From the NCBI RefSeq assembly GCF_000220395.1, contig NW_004086938.1:1715-65714 (forward strand): a DNA stretch of 64,000 nucleotides. The letters are read 5' to 3'. Position 1 is the first letter of the stretch; the number at the start of each line of letters is the position of its first letter. Below are positions 24,000 to 37,368 of this stretch, piece by piece. The notes below the pieces were generated by a model. That model did no database searches and was not told the DNA's origin. It saw only the letters and a list, made by a program, of their open reading frames with translations. This DNA is from Ichthyophthirius multifiliis. Lineage: Eukaryota; Ciliophora; Oligohymenophorea; Hymenostomatida. Both the position numbers and the translations under genes were made by a program.

Positions 24000-26218
24000 T
24001 CATTTAAAAAGCTTTATACATTACTCACTTACATTATTATCCCAATCAGACAGGCAATTATTAGTATTATTAACAATCCATTCATGTTTCAATGCCTCTT
24101 CTATAGATATTCTTTTATTAGGATCTTCAACCAATAATTATTTAATAAAATTTTAAGCAAATTCGCTAATATGTTAAGGAAAATTGCAATTTAACTATAA
24201 ATAATTAAATAGATTAAATAATTAATGATATTTAAATATTATTTTACATTAAATTTACATTAATTATTTTAATGTTAATTGAGAACATTTTCAAATGGTG
24301 GTTTTCCTAAAATAATAATATTTATAAAAAATTAACTTAAATATAGAAAAATACCAGTAATCATTTCATAAGTTAAAACTCCAACACTCCAAATATCAAC
24401 TTTGAAATCATAATCTTTTCCCGAAACTACTTCAGGAGAAACATAGTCTAAAGTCCCACAAAAAGTCATTCTTTTTTCTTCTGTATAGATAGACCAACCA
24501 AAATCGCTAATTTTTAAAACACCAAAACAATTAAGTATATTTTCAGGTTTTATATCTCTATGAATAATTCCTTATGAATGACAATAAAGCAATCCTTCGC
24601 AAATTTATCTTATATAAATTGCTGCTTTTTTTTCTTTTAAAAATCCTTCTTTTTTTATTTCTTTTTAAATATTTCCGTGAGAAGATAATTCTAATAGAAG
24701 ATATACATTAAGTTCATCACTAAAGAACCCATACATTTTCAATATATTAGGATGATTTATAAACGATTATATTTTTATTTCTTATTAAAGTTGGTGTTCC
24801 ATACAACTTTATACTAAGTTCTTTTTGCTTATCTATTTTATAGCTAAAAGCATGTTTGTAGGTTTATATCTATTTTTTATAAAATATAAATAAATTTTTA
24901 CATTATTATAAATATAAATATGAAAAACCTTGATAAATAAACACTTCCAAAACGGCCTCTTCCTAAACATTTTCCAATTTAAAAATTAGACATATTCCAT
25001 ATATTATTATTTAATCTTTCATAAGTTGAAATAGTGATTTCTTATTGAATTATTTATTAAAATTTTTTTTTTATTTTTTCATCATCTTCTTGATTATTCT
25101 AAAATTATGATTATTATTAGATTTATTATTAAGGTAAAACTAAACAATTAGAGAAAGAAAAATTATATTGAACATTATCTTCTTATTTTTATTTTACATT
25201 TTATTACGTTTATGGTGTTTTCTGCATTTTATTACTACTAATAAATATTTTTTGTGAAGGAAGATTAATATCATTTATAGTATTATTTTACTGAAATGTT
25301 TTAAGGACACAAATTTTAGATTCAAACTATTAAATATTTGAAGGTAAGCAATTATCTTTATTTAAATTTTTAGAAATATATATTTAACTAGAATTTCTAT
25401 TATTAAATAATTATGATTCGTTATTACTTTAGCATTATTTGGTATTAATAAAAATATTATTTTTATCAAAATTAAAATTATTATTTCTATTCATATCTCT
25501 ATTTTATTCTACATATTCATTTTTTACTTAACTTACGCTTTCTATTCTACTTGTACTCATATAATTATTGATATCTTAAATTTTAGGCAAAATACTTATA
25601 TTTAAAGGCTTTAAATCGCATTCTTAGCTAAAATAAGTTTAATTGTAATTAGTAGTTTGATTATTATTATTTCCTACAACAAAAATTGTTTAATTTTAAA
25701 TATTTAAATTATTTGTTAAATTTAATACATTTCTATCGTAACAAAATTAATTTTGAGAATTATTATTGCCTTGCGAATTATTATAATTTGGAAAACTATT
25801 AAAATTTTATTAATTGTCCTAATTAATATAAGTATTATAATTATTTTAATATTTATTATTCTACTTTTGTTCTTTACACATTTCTGTAATGCTGTTATTT
25901 ATAAAACTTTTTATATAATTTGAACTCGATCTTATGTCAATAGATTATTCATAATTTTAAGTTGTTTCGAGAGTTTAGTTTGATATTGCAGTATTATATA
26001 AAGAATCCTATTAATTTAAAAAATTATTTTTATCATTTTGAAATATAAAGGATTTCTACTAGTTAGAATTTTAAGGAGATAAAATCTAATTCAAAAAATT
26101 TGTCGCTTTAGAAATATTAAAATTATCATATATGCTATTTATACTATTTATACTTTTATTAGTATTATGATTTTCATTAATATTTTAATTTTAATTATTG
26201 AGATTATTATAAATATTA

Positions 26219-26259
<41 letters not shown>

Positions 26260-27377
26260 TTTTACATATTATTTTTTAGTATTTACATTAACATTACTTA
26301 TTTTATTTGTGTTTTAATTATTCTATTAATTTTTGTATGTTTTATATTAATCAATACATTTTTAAAAGTTATTATCTGAATTATTAAACTAATATCTATT
26401 TTTATTAACTTAAATTTATAATTTTATTTTATTTATATCATTATTACTTATTGTGTTAAATTACTTTTTTTGTTGGTTTTTTTTATTAAAATAATTTGTT
26501 ATTTATTAGTTATTATATTGGCTTGTTTTCTATTAAAGAGGATTATTTATTTCTATTGATTTATTAATATTATTTGATAAACTTATGCTGTAAATACCTT
26601 CATTTCCTTATTATTATTATTTATTTTAATAAGATTTAGGAGATTTTGAATTATTTAAAATTAAAGATTATTTATTATTTGAAACTATAAAGCTTTCTTT
26701 ACTTAATTTATCATTCATCGGGGTTATACATCTATTTATTATTAAAAATAAAATATAAAAATTATTAAAAAGATTTTAGTAAAAATTTTAATATATTTTT
26801 TATATTTATAAATTATTTAAAAACATTTTATATTATATATTATTATAATTTTTTTTTTTATTTATATATATTTATATTTAAATTACTTTGGAGTGCTTAT
26901 TCTTTAATGAATTCCAGATTAATCTAATATATCTTTAGTTTTATTTAAAGAATTTTAATTATATTTATAACTATTTTATTTTTCTAAAATATAAGGTTAA
27001 TCCGAATTTTTATTTAATTAAGTTTTAAAAATGCTTATTTCTGAATGAAAGGGATATGACTAAATTCTATTATTAATAATATTTTGTTAATATTAAGTAG
27101 AATTTTAATTATTATTCGTATCATTAGTGCAAGGAGCTATTAATGAATTTTTTTTGTTATTTTTTTATGTAAAATTTTTTTATTAATAGATTTTTTCTTA
27201 AACTTTAATATTATTTAAGCTATGCTTTAAATTTGTTAATTCGTTATTTCTTGGTAGCTTATTTAAATAACTGTTTGTAATATTTTATTAATTGTTTATT
27301 ATTTATTATTAATTTGGTTTGTTTTATTAATGTTTGCTTTACATTAATTTTATTTCTAATTTACTTTTATTTATCAT
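24000..27377 (-). CDS. Aurora-type Ser/Thr kinase with long Asn/Gln-rich N-terminus
   Basis: Five exons (introns 26732-26886, 24870-24928, 24307-24354, 24195-24247) sum to exactly 1021 codons, giving 1020 residues. The last ~280 residues are a complete kinase: glycine loop GRGRFGSVYL, AIK lysine, HQLQQEIKIQSF and HPNILKMYG, catalytic HRDIKPEN, and DFGW (the Trp is typical of Aurora). The activation segment KRMTFCGTLDYVSPE keeps the Thr that Aurora autophosphorylates, and the C-lobe has KPPFEN. Auroras drive chromosome segregation and, in protists, flagellar/ciliary length control. The ~740-residue extension is almost pure Asn/Gln/Ser/Lys with an Asn repeat encoded around 26215-26258. Auroras normally have 50-150 residues there. 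The first 160 residues are on a separate exon whose frame joins perfectly, supporting the long model. Confidence 0.88.
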
Positions 27378-28790
27378 TTTATTATTTATGTGTTTATAAA
27401 TTATTTTATTTGAAATTTTTGCTTTTGTATTTTAGTTATAATATAAACAATTTTCAATTATATTTTAAAAAAAATACTATTAATATTTAAATATATATAT
27501 TAAAACAAAAATGTGTAAAATTTAAAAAAAAATTATCAATTATATTAATCATTAGTATTCAAAAAATATATTAATAATTATATTTATATATATTATTTAA
27601 AATTTCAAAAAATTAATTTAAATTTAATTTATAATTAATAATTATAAAAAACCATGAAAAAATTTAAAACAGATATTGACAAAAATGAGTAAATATTAAA
27701 TAAAAAAAAATGTTTTGTAATTAAATATATTAAAATAAAATATATATTATTTAAATATATATATATATATATATTTAATTAATATTCATATATATATATA
27801 TATATTTTTTTTTATTTATAATATTTATAATATATATATCAAATTCTTATTATATTATTTTATTTTAGCTAAAATTTTTTAATATTTTTTTTTTCTTTAT
27901 TCTATATGATATTATTTATTTATTAAATAGTTTTTACCTTTATTTAATTTTATACACTAAATGTTTTTTTATAATTTTTAAATTTTTAAAGTATTTTCAT
28001 TATAAATTTTCTTAGTTATTTCTTATTTCATATATAATAAGAAATTGACTTACATTGATTCTAGAGTAATTTCACTTTACATTTATTATTAATACTTTAT
28101 CTTTATTTTGTTTTTAGTTTTTTTACTTTTTTATATAATTTAAATTAATTTAATAAAGGGCAAAATTAATTATTTAAATTAAATTTTTGTTGTAAAAAAA
28201 AACGCAATTAGTCGAAATTATTTGAAAAAAAATATATATATATTTATATTTAATTTTTATCTTAATATATATTATATTTTTCATATCTAATTTATTGCAT
28301 ATAATTAACATAATATATATTTTGTTTATTATTTAAAGATTATTATATTTTATTACATATAATATAGTTTACAAATCAATATAATCATATTTTAATAATT
28401 TTATTATTTTATAATTTATGTCTTATCTAAAACTTTTTAATTATCTTAATTTTATCTACAATAAAAATAAGAAAAATTTGATTCATTAATTATTTAAAAA
28501 CCAATTATAAAAAATTAAAAATTTAAAATAGTTTAAAAAATTAAATACTCTTACTGAAAATTTAAAATTCATAATATAATTAGATAAGTATAAATATATA
28601 TTATAGTATTAAAATAAAAAATGGAATAAAAGTTGGATGAATTTATGAAAAAATAATATATATTACTTTTTATTATTTTATTTTTTTATAAAAAATATAA
28701 TTAATAATAAAAAAGACAAGAAAAATTAATTATAAAAAAAAAAGCAAAAAAGTAATAATTTAATTAAATGTTAAATCTAAAAGCAATTCT

Positions 28791-28886
28791 TCAATGTCTT
28801 ATATATTATTTAAAGAATTAATAGTTATATTCTGATAACCCTCCAATGTCTTAGATATTATTTAAATAATTAATAGTTGTATTCAG
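28791..28886. repeat. Imperfect 44-bp tandem duplication
   Basis: Two copies, 28791-28834 and 28843-28886, share the core CAATGTCTTA.ATATTATTTA and differ at a handful of positions. Period is 52 bases. No known element. Confidence 0.8.
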
Positions 28887-29768
28887 CCCTTCCTCTAATA
28901 CTGAGAGAATTTTAAAGGTGATAATAAAATTTTATATAAGTTAAGGTTGATGGTCTAAAGATTTTGAATAAAAAATTTATGTATTTATTTGATTTAATAA
29001 TTAATAATTTACATTCAGTATCTAAAACAAACTCTAAAAAATAAGAATGATACAACAGTGGGAGTATTACATAAATTATTTTTTATTTACGATATTTAAA
29101 TAGATTTTAAAGAAAATTAATCGAAATGATATTAAATAATGACAATATATGAAATAATATTTTTTTAAACGAAAATAATTAATTTTTGTATTTTCATATT
29201 ATTTAATCATTTTTGATATAAAATATTTAATACGATTAAAGTACTACAGAAACAATAATAAATGTTAAAACTATTTTGATTTCAAAATATTATTAAGCAA
29301 TATATTTTAAATTAAGTATTTAAATTAAATTAATATTCTATTTTTAAATCAAAATAATAAAATAAGAAAAAATTAAACATTTTTTTATGATGAATCCATT
29401 TAATATAAAACAATCTATAATTATATTATATATTTTTTTTATAAACTTAAAAATTTATTATATTTATTACACTTAATAAAAACTTAAATATAAAATTATT
29501 AAATTAAAGTAATAAAAAAAAATTGTCAAGATAATAATTTATATTTTAAGATAATAAAAAAAAAAATTATTAAAATAAAAAAATAAAAAAGGACTGACAA
29601 AATTTATTAAAAAAAAATGAATTTAAAAGAAAAAAGTATTAAAAAAATAGATTAGAAAGAAAAAATTGTAATGTTAATATAATAAAATTAAAAAATAATA
29701 TAAAAATAAAAAAAAAAAAAATAATATAATTAAAAAATATATATTAATTAAAATGAAAAAAAAAAAAA

Positions 29769-29851
29769 AAGTAATAATAATAATAATAAAAATAATAATA
29801 ATAATAAAAATAATAATAATAAATATAAATATAAATATAAATATAAATATA
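29769..29851. repeat. AAT and ATAAAT microsatellites
   Basis: An (AAT)n tract with interspersed AAAAAT variants runs directly into an (ATAAAT)n hexamer array ending near 29851. Confidence 0.85.
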
Positions 29852-31080
29852 ATTTTTTAGTTTATTTTTTCGCAATTTAAATTGTAATTACTTTTTTACT
29901 TTATATAATTTAAATATTTTATTTTTTTTAATTAATTTTGATTTATTTTTTATTTTATTTCTTTATATTTATTTATAATACGTTATTTAGAAATTTTTCT
30001 ATTAAAATTTGACTAATTTATATTATAATATAAATTTTTATTTATTATTTAATATTTTTTTTTATATTAAAATATTATATTTTTTTTTTTTATTTAAATA
30101 AATATATATAATTTGTTTTTATAATTTTTTGTTTTATTTTTATAATTCTTTTTTTTAATTTAATTATATATTGAAAATTTTAAAACATTATATCTTTAAT
30201 AATTACACTGTTAAAGTATGTCTTTATTAATTTTTTTATTTAGAATATATTTTTAAAAATTTTATAAAACAATTATTCCTTTACTTGTTTTTCTAGCCTA
30301 AATTATTTCTATTCTTTTTATTATATATATTTATATATAATTTTTTTATTAATTATATTTTATATTGATTTTTGAACAGCTTTAGAAAAATTACTTTTTT
30401 ATTTTATTGCAAGATCTTTATTTTATCTTTAAATATGTTATTTTCCATTAATTAATAAGTATAGTGTTACTTTTAATTTTTATTTATTTTTTTAAATTTA
30501 TTTATCATTATCTGATTTGAACCAACCTTTTATATTTTATTTATTTTTAATAATTGAATTTATAATAATCAAACTTAACTGTTTAATTTATTAGAAGATT
30601 CGATTCGCTTATATAATATTTAAAATAATATGCATATATTTACTGTAAAAATAATATAAATACAAAAAATTTGATGAAGGACTGAAAAGGTTAATAAGAA
30701 TTAATAAATAGCGAAATTTCGCCTGAAAATCTTTAATGAATTATTTTCTTACTTATTTATTAGAAACAACAACTTATAATAGAAGAAATTTAAAGATATA
30801 TTAAATAAATAATTTATTGTAAATTTAAAAATTTTATAAAAATAAAATTATTATAATGTATATTTTTAATTCAATTTATTTTCTAATTTTATTTCTTATT
30901 TATCTTTGTATTTCATCTTTTTGTATAATTAAAAAATTTAATAAATAATTTATAGTTTAATTTTACAATTTATTTATATTATTTTGCTAATTATAAAATC
31001 TTGATTTGGAATGAAAGATATTCTTTTTTTATTCATTTTATTAAAATTAATCATTTTCTTTATTTTAATTATTATTTTAA

Positions 31081-34000
31081 TCACTGCTTATTTTTAATTA
31101 TAATTAATTTAAATTTAAAATATTTTATTATTTCTTAGATTATTAATAAACTTTAATTTCATACTAATAAAAAATATACCCGTAAATATTAATAAACTAC
31201 AACAAATAATCTCCAATATCTTTTTATGAAGTTTTGCATGTTATAATAATATTATTTTCCAAAATTTCATAATTAATCCAATTAGGTAAATGCTTATTTA
31301 ATTTATTATTGTTCTTTAAGCCCAAATCTTTATGGTTTTTTCTTAATAATCTAAGATTCTTAATTTAATTTGGTTCTAAAAACACAGTTTATCCAATACA
31401 ACTTCTATAAAACGTAGGTTTTTAATCTAAATCAAATCCGTAAAATTCTGCTTTTAGATTATTTTCAATTATTATTTTTTTGTAATTTTCTATTTAAAAG
31501 AATTGCAATATTTTTAAAAATAATTTTTATACTTTACTAATATCTTTCAAGTACTTACTATATAAGATCATATTTAATTTCAAAATCTTAATAAAAGCAT
31601 TTAAAATCAGATTGTTAAGAAGAAGAGTTACGAGTCATTTAATTGCTGGATTTATTTAAAGATGAGTTTTAATATTAATGAGAACTTTTTTTAACTACAC
31701 TGTTGTTTTTATTTAATTAATTTTTAAAAAAAACTGATTAAGGTTTTTAAACATCTAAAACAAGCATATAATACTATATTTTTTATAAAATTATTTTTAT
31801 AAATATATTAATACATTTTTAATTTACCATATACCAATCTGCTTTTTCAATAAATTAAGAACCAATAGATTTTAATATAAAAAAAGCCTTTTTTGTTTCT
31901 TTTTAGTGTTTGAGTTATAATTTAGAAAATAAGCTAAATAAAGCATGTTTTATTCTTGATCTTTCATACATGATTTCAATTCCAGAAGTGTTATGAAATT
32001 TTGAAGGATTAGATTCATATACAGTTTTTGCATCAGATTAAAGCTTAACCATATTTATATTTCCTTCATTATCAGAATAGTTTATTATAAATTATTAAAT
32101 TGAACTGTGCTATTTAATTAATTATTATAACATTAAAGTAGCATTTTAATATGCATATGGAGCTAAAACTATACATTTATAGTTTTTATCTTTTATTTAT
32201 ACATTTACTTTTGCATGAGTAAAATCTGACTTGTATAAAAAAGCATGAATTTTCTATCTTTTTATGTATGTTATAAATATTAAAAAAATTGGTAAAATTA
32301 TTATAATAATTAAATATATGATATATTCAGCTGATATATTAGTATATCTAATTATAAATTAATCACAAACTTTATTAAAGTTATCAAAAGCACATAAAGT
32401 AATTTAATAGTTTTTCCCTAAAGAAGTAATCCCTTTAATTCCTTTAAATTATAGTTCTTTTTCATTAAATTAAATCCAAAAGCAATCACTGTTATTATTT
32501 TTAAGTTATATTTCTTGATTATTTTCAAATAAATATGCCTATATAGTTTTATTTTATAAATATATAGATAAAATAATTTTACAGAATAATGAATTGGTAA
32601 ATTATTACTACTTATAAATGTATTTTAAAAAAATTAAAAAAAAAAAAATTGATTAACTGTAAAACCTTCGCTATATAATTAATTTAATTAATCTTAAGTA
32701 GAAATATTAGAAATTTAAATTTTATCAATTTTTTTTAAAAATTTTAAATTTTATAACATTTCAGTTCGTGAAAATGGATTATTGTAAAAGTCATTTATAT
32801 AAATATCAACTAATGTATTTTATTCAATAATTTCTTAGTTATAAAATACTCCATAACTTATACCATTCTTAAAAATATTATTAATAAATTCAGTGTCTCC
32901 TTCTAAAATAATATTTGTGTTATCTTCATTAAATATAGTGATTGAATCATATAATGTATTGTGAATAAATTAAATATATTAACTTTAAAATTAATTGTAA
33001 CTATAAAAATGTAAAGATAAATATATTTTTTCATTATAAGACTAAATAAATTAAGTTTAATTTTCAAAAAAATTAAAATCAATTATTAATGAAGATTATA
33101 TTTAATATAATAAAGGAAATAAAAATTTTGAATCTAATAATACATTTAATATGTATCGATATTAATCTTAATATTAAGTTAAATATTATTCAGCTAGATG
33201 AATATATTTATTTTAATTCAAAAATCCATTATTGTCTATAAATTGTCTTTATTTCTTATTTAAATGTAATATAAATATATAAATATATAAATATATAAAT
33301 ATTTATATATTAATTTATATATATATATATTTTTTTTTTATAATAATCTTTTAAATTATATTTAAATTAAATTTTAACTTCAATTTTTTAGATTATTTTA
33401 ATTTTTAATTTATTATAATACATTTATAATTATTTTATTTATTTTTATATTTACCAAAATATTATATATTTATTAAGAATTTTCAACTGTTATTTAATTA
33501 TTTTTAAAACTATTAGGTAATATTTAATATTAAATTTATATTAAAATTATCATAAAACCTTTATTTTCATTCATAGTTTATTTATTAGGAATTATATTTA
33601 TTACATTTTAATATTTATCAATATATATCCAATCATTATTTTCCTCTAGGATATATTTATTATAATAAAATACTTTTTATATTTGAATCATTTTTTAATC
33701 AAATAATATATCTATTTTTATTTATAGATTATCTTTTACTTTAACAATATTAATATAATCTTGTATATTTATATCTTCAATATTTTATTTATTTAATATA
33801 TAATTAATTTGTTGACTTTTTACTAAATTATAATCTTCAGGATCAGAATCTCTCTTTGCCTAAATTAATATTTTATTTTTCTATTCTAATTAACATAATC
33901 TAAATCCTTTTGGTTTAGTAAAAGCTAAATATACTCCATTTTAAGAAACTAAAGATGAATAAGAATTTTCAAATCCAAACTTAAGTTCAGAAATTTTAAC

Positions 34001-35881
34001 AGGTTTTTACATATTATGAATACTTATTATAGAAATCTAACCTTATTCAACTTAATTTACAATTAAATAATTTTTATATAAGATAGATTAATAAGTTTTT
34101 ACAGCCCATCCATCTACAAGAATATATTATTCCACAAAAGGTTTATTTATATTCTTACAATTAATAATAGCAATTCCTTTATAACCTAATGTTGCGAAAA
34201 CGTATTAATAATCTCTAATATCATATTCAATAAATTCTATATAAATAAATTCAAATTCTTTTAAAATTTACAGTTTTTTATTTTAAAAATCTAAATTAAA
34301 ATAAAAGATTCCATATTCTTAAATTGCATAAAAACCAAAAGTACAATTTTAATTCAAGGCTATACTTTTTATTCCTTTATTACTTATTGTCTACTATATA
34401 TCAAAAATATACTTATTTTTAAATATACATTTTTTATTTATTTCCTTTATTTCCGAAATATCCAAAATAATTAAATTCTCTAAATTAGCAATTATAATTA
34501 AATCTTGTTTTTAATTTTTTGAAAATCATTGAAATTATTTTATTGATCTTATTCAACGTATTCACATATTAATTTCGGTTTTTCGGGATTCTTTACATCA
34601 AATATAGCTAATCCCATTTCTGATTATCCTGCTATTAATATATCTTTACTATCAATATATAATAAAATATCATAATCAACATTTGGATGAATTTATATTC
34701 TTACTATTTATTTAGGATATAATTCATTAATATTAAAATGATATACATAAAATCCGTTATTAGCTCCACTTACAAATATATAAGAATCATCTTTATGATT
34801 AATAATTTAATTAGGATAGTTTTATTCTGTGAAATTGGAAATATCAATGCATTTATCTTTATTAAAAATATTTATAATATTGTTATTTTAAATATATTCA
34901 AATTATTAATAAATTTTAAGATCACTCCCATCACAAACAACAAGATAAATAGAATTTTAATCTAAAAAATTGATAAAAAGAGATAAACCATTAGAATAAA
35001 TTCGTTAATGTAAATTTAAATTCCTTGCTTTTTCCAAAGTAGAAATTTCATAAGAATAAATACCTCTAAGCCTAAGCCCTACAAAAATAAAATTATTATC
35101 AATCGAGTGTTTCATAATTGTTACAGGACTTAAAAACTCAACGGTTTTAATAATTAACTCTTACACAGGCTTCGCTTTAAATACTTCTTCATTTATTTAA
35201 CTTATATCAATAATTATAATTCCATTTTATTCAGAAAGTAAATAAAGTAATACTTTTTAAATCACGTATGATTTTTAGAAATTTCTTCCTAATTATTCTA
35301 ACCTTCGTATTAAAGAATATTCCTACTTTTCTTGTTTTTATATTATTCTATAAATTTCTAAACTATCATTATTATTTGATAAGAATATAAAATCGTTATA
35401 TTTATAAATATGTGTAGTTTAATATTTATTTTTTATTTAATTAATGTTATTTTAATTAAAACTATTTTTTAAATTTAATTTATTCTTTAAATTTACATAA
35501 AATATTTTTCCATATGACACTATATTCATATAATTATTATCTTAATTTATATAAAATGTATCTATTTCGAGATTTGGATATTAAAACATGTTTACTTAAA
35601 CGATTTTATTTTACTCTTTGTCAAATATAAATATATAAATTATTGATTTTTCAGTTAAAACATATATAAATTCTTATTTTTATATCACTTATTTTACATT
35701 AGTTTCTATTTTATCTATTTATTTAAATTTATTATATAAATCTATTACTACTATGCTTTCATTTTTGAAAACTAAAAATAAATAATTATCGTTATTAGGA
35801 TATGTAAAGCTTTAAATCACTATGTTTCCATATAATTATGTATTCAATTATATATATGGAAGGATACTATATATGTAGCAT
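31081..35881 (-). CDS. Large single-pass membrane protein, LVIVD-like repeats and cadherin-like tail
   Basis: Reading from the ATG at 35881-35879, the ectodomain (about 35.8-33.4 kb) is a series of 40-50-residue beta repeats. They resemble LVIVD/beta-propeller blades, e.g. LVFKNESIVVIDL, GIIIIDISQ, GLAIFDVKNPEKP, GIAIINCKNINKP. After an intron of about 100-130 bases ending near 33257, a beta-sandwich region (33.25-32.35 kb) contains GDTEFINNIF and LVDIYINDFYNNPF. A transmembrane helix (about 32340-32280, EYIIYLIIIIILPIFLIF) and a basic stop-transfer follow. The C-terminal region (31.7-31.1 kb) has a dystroglycan/cadherin-like motif: LPNWINYEI, DIGDYLLQF and YQYEIKVYQ. Proteins of this layout are a ciliate-expanded family of unknown function. 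A one-base change lies in A runs near 34520, another near the start. No in-frame TGA follows for over 1 kb, so the 3' end is uncertain. Confidence 0.7.
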
Positions 35882-36177
35882 TAAAAATTATTTAAAAAAA
35901 ATATGATTATGAATACGAAAATATATTTTATAAACATTTTTTTATTTTTTTTATTTTTTAATTTTACTTTCAAATAATTTAAAAAAAAAAAATATTATTA
36001 TATTAACAAATTTTAATTTTATAAATAAACAAATAAAACCAATTTGTATAAACAAACAAATATTTTAAAAATATATTTTTATATTTAATTTCCATTAATT
36101 TATAGCTTAATAAAATATATATTATATTATTTAAAATTGAAAATTATAAAAATATTAAAATTGTAAAAAAAAAAAAA
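35882..36177. other. Intergenic spacer
   Basis: About 300 bases between divergent genes, AT-rich, ending in an A run directly upstream of the next ATG. Nothing else recognised. Confidence 0.5.
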
Positions 36178-36696
36178 ATGATAAAAGGTTTTCTTTAAAA
36201 TTAATTAATAGCAGAAATTAATATAAATGATTTAAATAATTAAACGTTCAACAATTAGAAAAGTACCATAATAAAAAATGAAAATATCATGGGTTTAAAC
36301 TATGTAAAACTAATATATAAACCACCTTAATTTAATTAATCATCAAAAATAAAAACTTCTTTAATAAATTTTTAAATATCAGAATAAATAGATATTCCTC
36401 CAAATGATACTGATTTAAAATTATTAAATTATACTTAAAAAAATATGGAATAATATAGATTTGTAGTTGAAGAATTAAGTTAATTAGGAATTATCGATGC
36501 CGATAATAAAAATAAACATTTTAATTTTTTCGAATAGAAAAATTAAGATTAGGAATAGAAAAATAATAAATAAAATTAAAATAATTATTTTTATCAGCAA
36601 TTTTAATAAATTAGTGAAAGTGAAATTTTTAAATTGATGGAAGAATCAGGTTCTGATTATGATTAAGCAGTCTAATAACTTTATTCTAAAATATGA
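36178..36696 (+). CDS. Small acidic Gln-rich hypothetical protein
   Basis: A single frame of 172 residues (ATG 36178, TGA 36694-36696) preceded by the A-rich leader seen before other starts in this window. A central segment MEQYRFVVEELSQLGIIDADNK (part) and a C-terminal SESEIFKLMEESGSDYDQA look helical and acidic; between them is a Gln/Asn run. No family recognised. Composition and the even spread of TAA/TAG glutamines support it as a real gene. Confidence 0.55.
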
Positions 36697-37368
36697 ATTC
36701 ATATATATATATATTTATATTACTTGCTCATTATGTTTTTTATATATTTTTTTTTTTTAAATCTTAATCATATAAAATAAATGGAAATTACTTTTTTTTT
36801 TAAACTACAATCAAATAAAAAAATGGAAATTAATTTTTTTTTTTGATTGTGTTTTTTAAAAAAGAATTACAGAAAAAAAAAATACATATATTAATTGCTT
36901 GGAAGTTTTAATATTTTTTGAGAATTTTTTTTATTTTCAAACTTGATAAAAAATAGATAAAGTATTTTTTGATGTTGTTCACTTAAGTTTATTTTTAAAA
37001 AAAAACATAAGAAATATATTTAAATCAAATAATACTTAAATATTTGTTTTATTATAAGTTTATATAAAAAATTTATTTTAATATTATTATTTATTTCATT
37101 TTATAATATTAAATATAAATATTATTTAATAATTATTATGTTATTTATATTAAATAACAATTATATAATCATTAATAAATATAATTATTTTTATTTAAAA
37201 TTGTTATAATAAATTAATATAATTATAATTTATAATTATTAAGACAAATCTATATTTAATAAAATATTATATATAAATTTTGTTAATTATTATATATATA
37301 TCTATAAAATATTTATTTTAGATTTATATAAAACTAAAAATAAAATATAGCTTTTTTATCATTTATTA
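36697..37368. other. Intergenic AT-rich DNA
   Basis: About 670 bases between convergent genes. Near 36780-36835 a GGAAATTAC/TTTTTTT motif occurs twice. No coding frame supported. Confidence 0.5.

Larger units (their letters stand above)
27378..31080. other. Long non-coding or weakly coding AT-rich stretch
   Basis: About 3.7 kb. It holds AT dinucleotide runs (27757-27805), a 44-base imperfect tandem duplication (28791-28886) and a microsatellite block at 29769-29851. On the minus strand, from 31.1 kb to roughly 29.65 kb, one frame contiguous with the upstream gene has no TGA. Its amino-acid content is plausible in parts but ambiguous, so I leave it uncalled. Confidence 0.5.

Noticed and set aside
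26167-26379. 70-codon Ile-rich plus-strand frame
   Set aside because: Antisense of the Asn-repeat part of the kinase extension.
29769-29851. CRISPR-like regular repeat
   Set aside because: It is a simple microsatellite without unique spacers, in a eukaryotic genome.
30505-30530. tRNA B-box-like GGTTCAAATC on the minus strand
   Set aside because: The flanks do not form a T-stem, and no acceptor stem, D-arm or anticodon arm can be placed around it.
30695-30735. Short palindrome CGAAATTTCG as a regulatory site
   Set aside because: Only five-base arms and no second copy; expected by chance.
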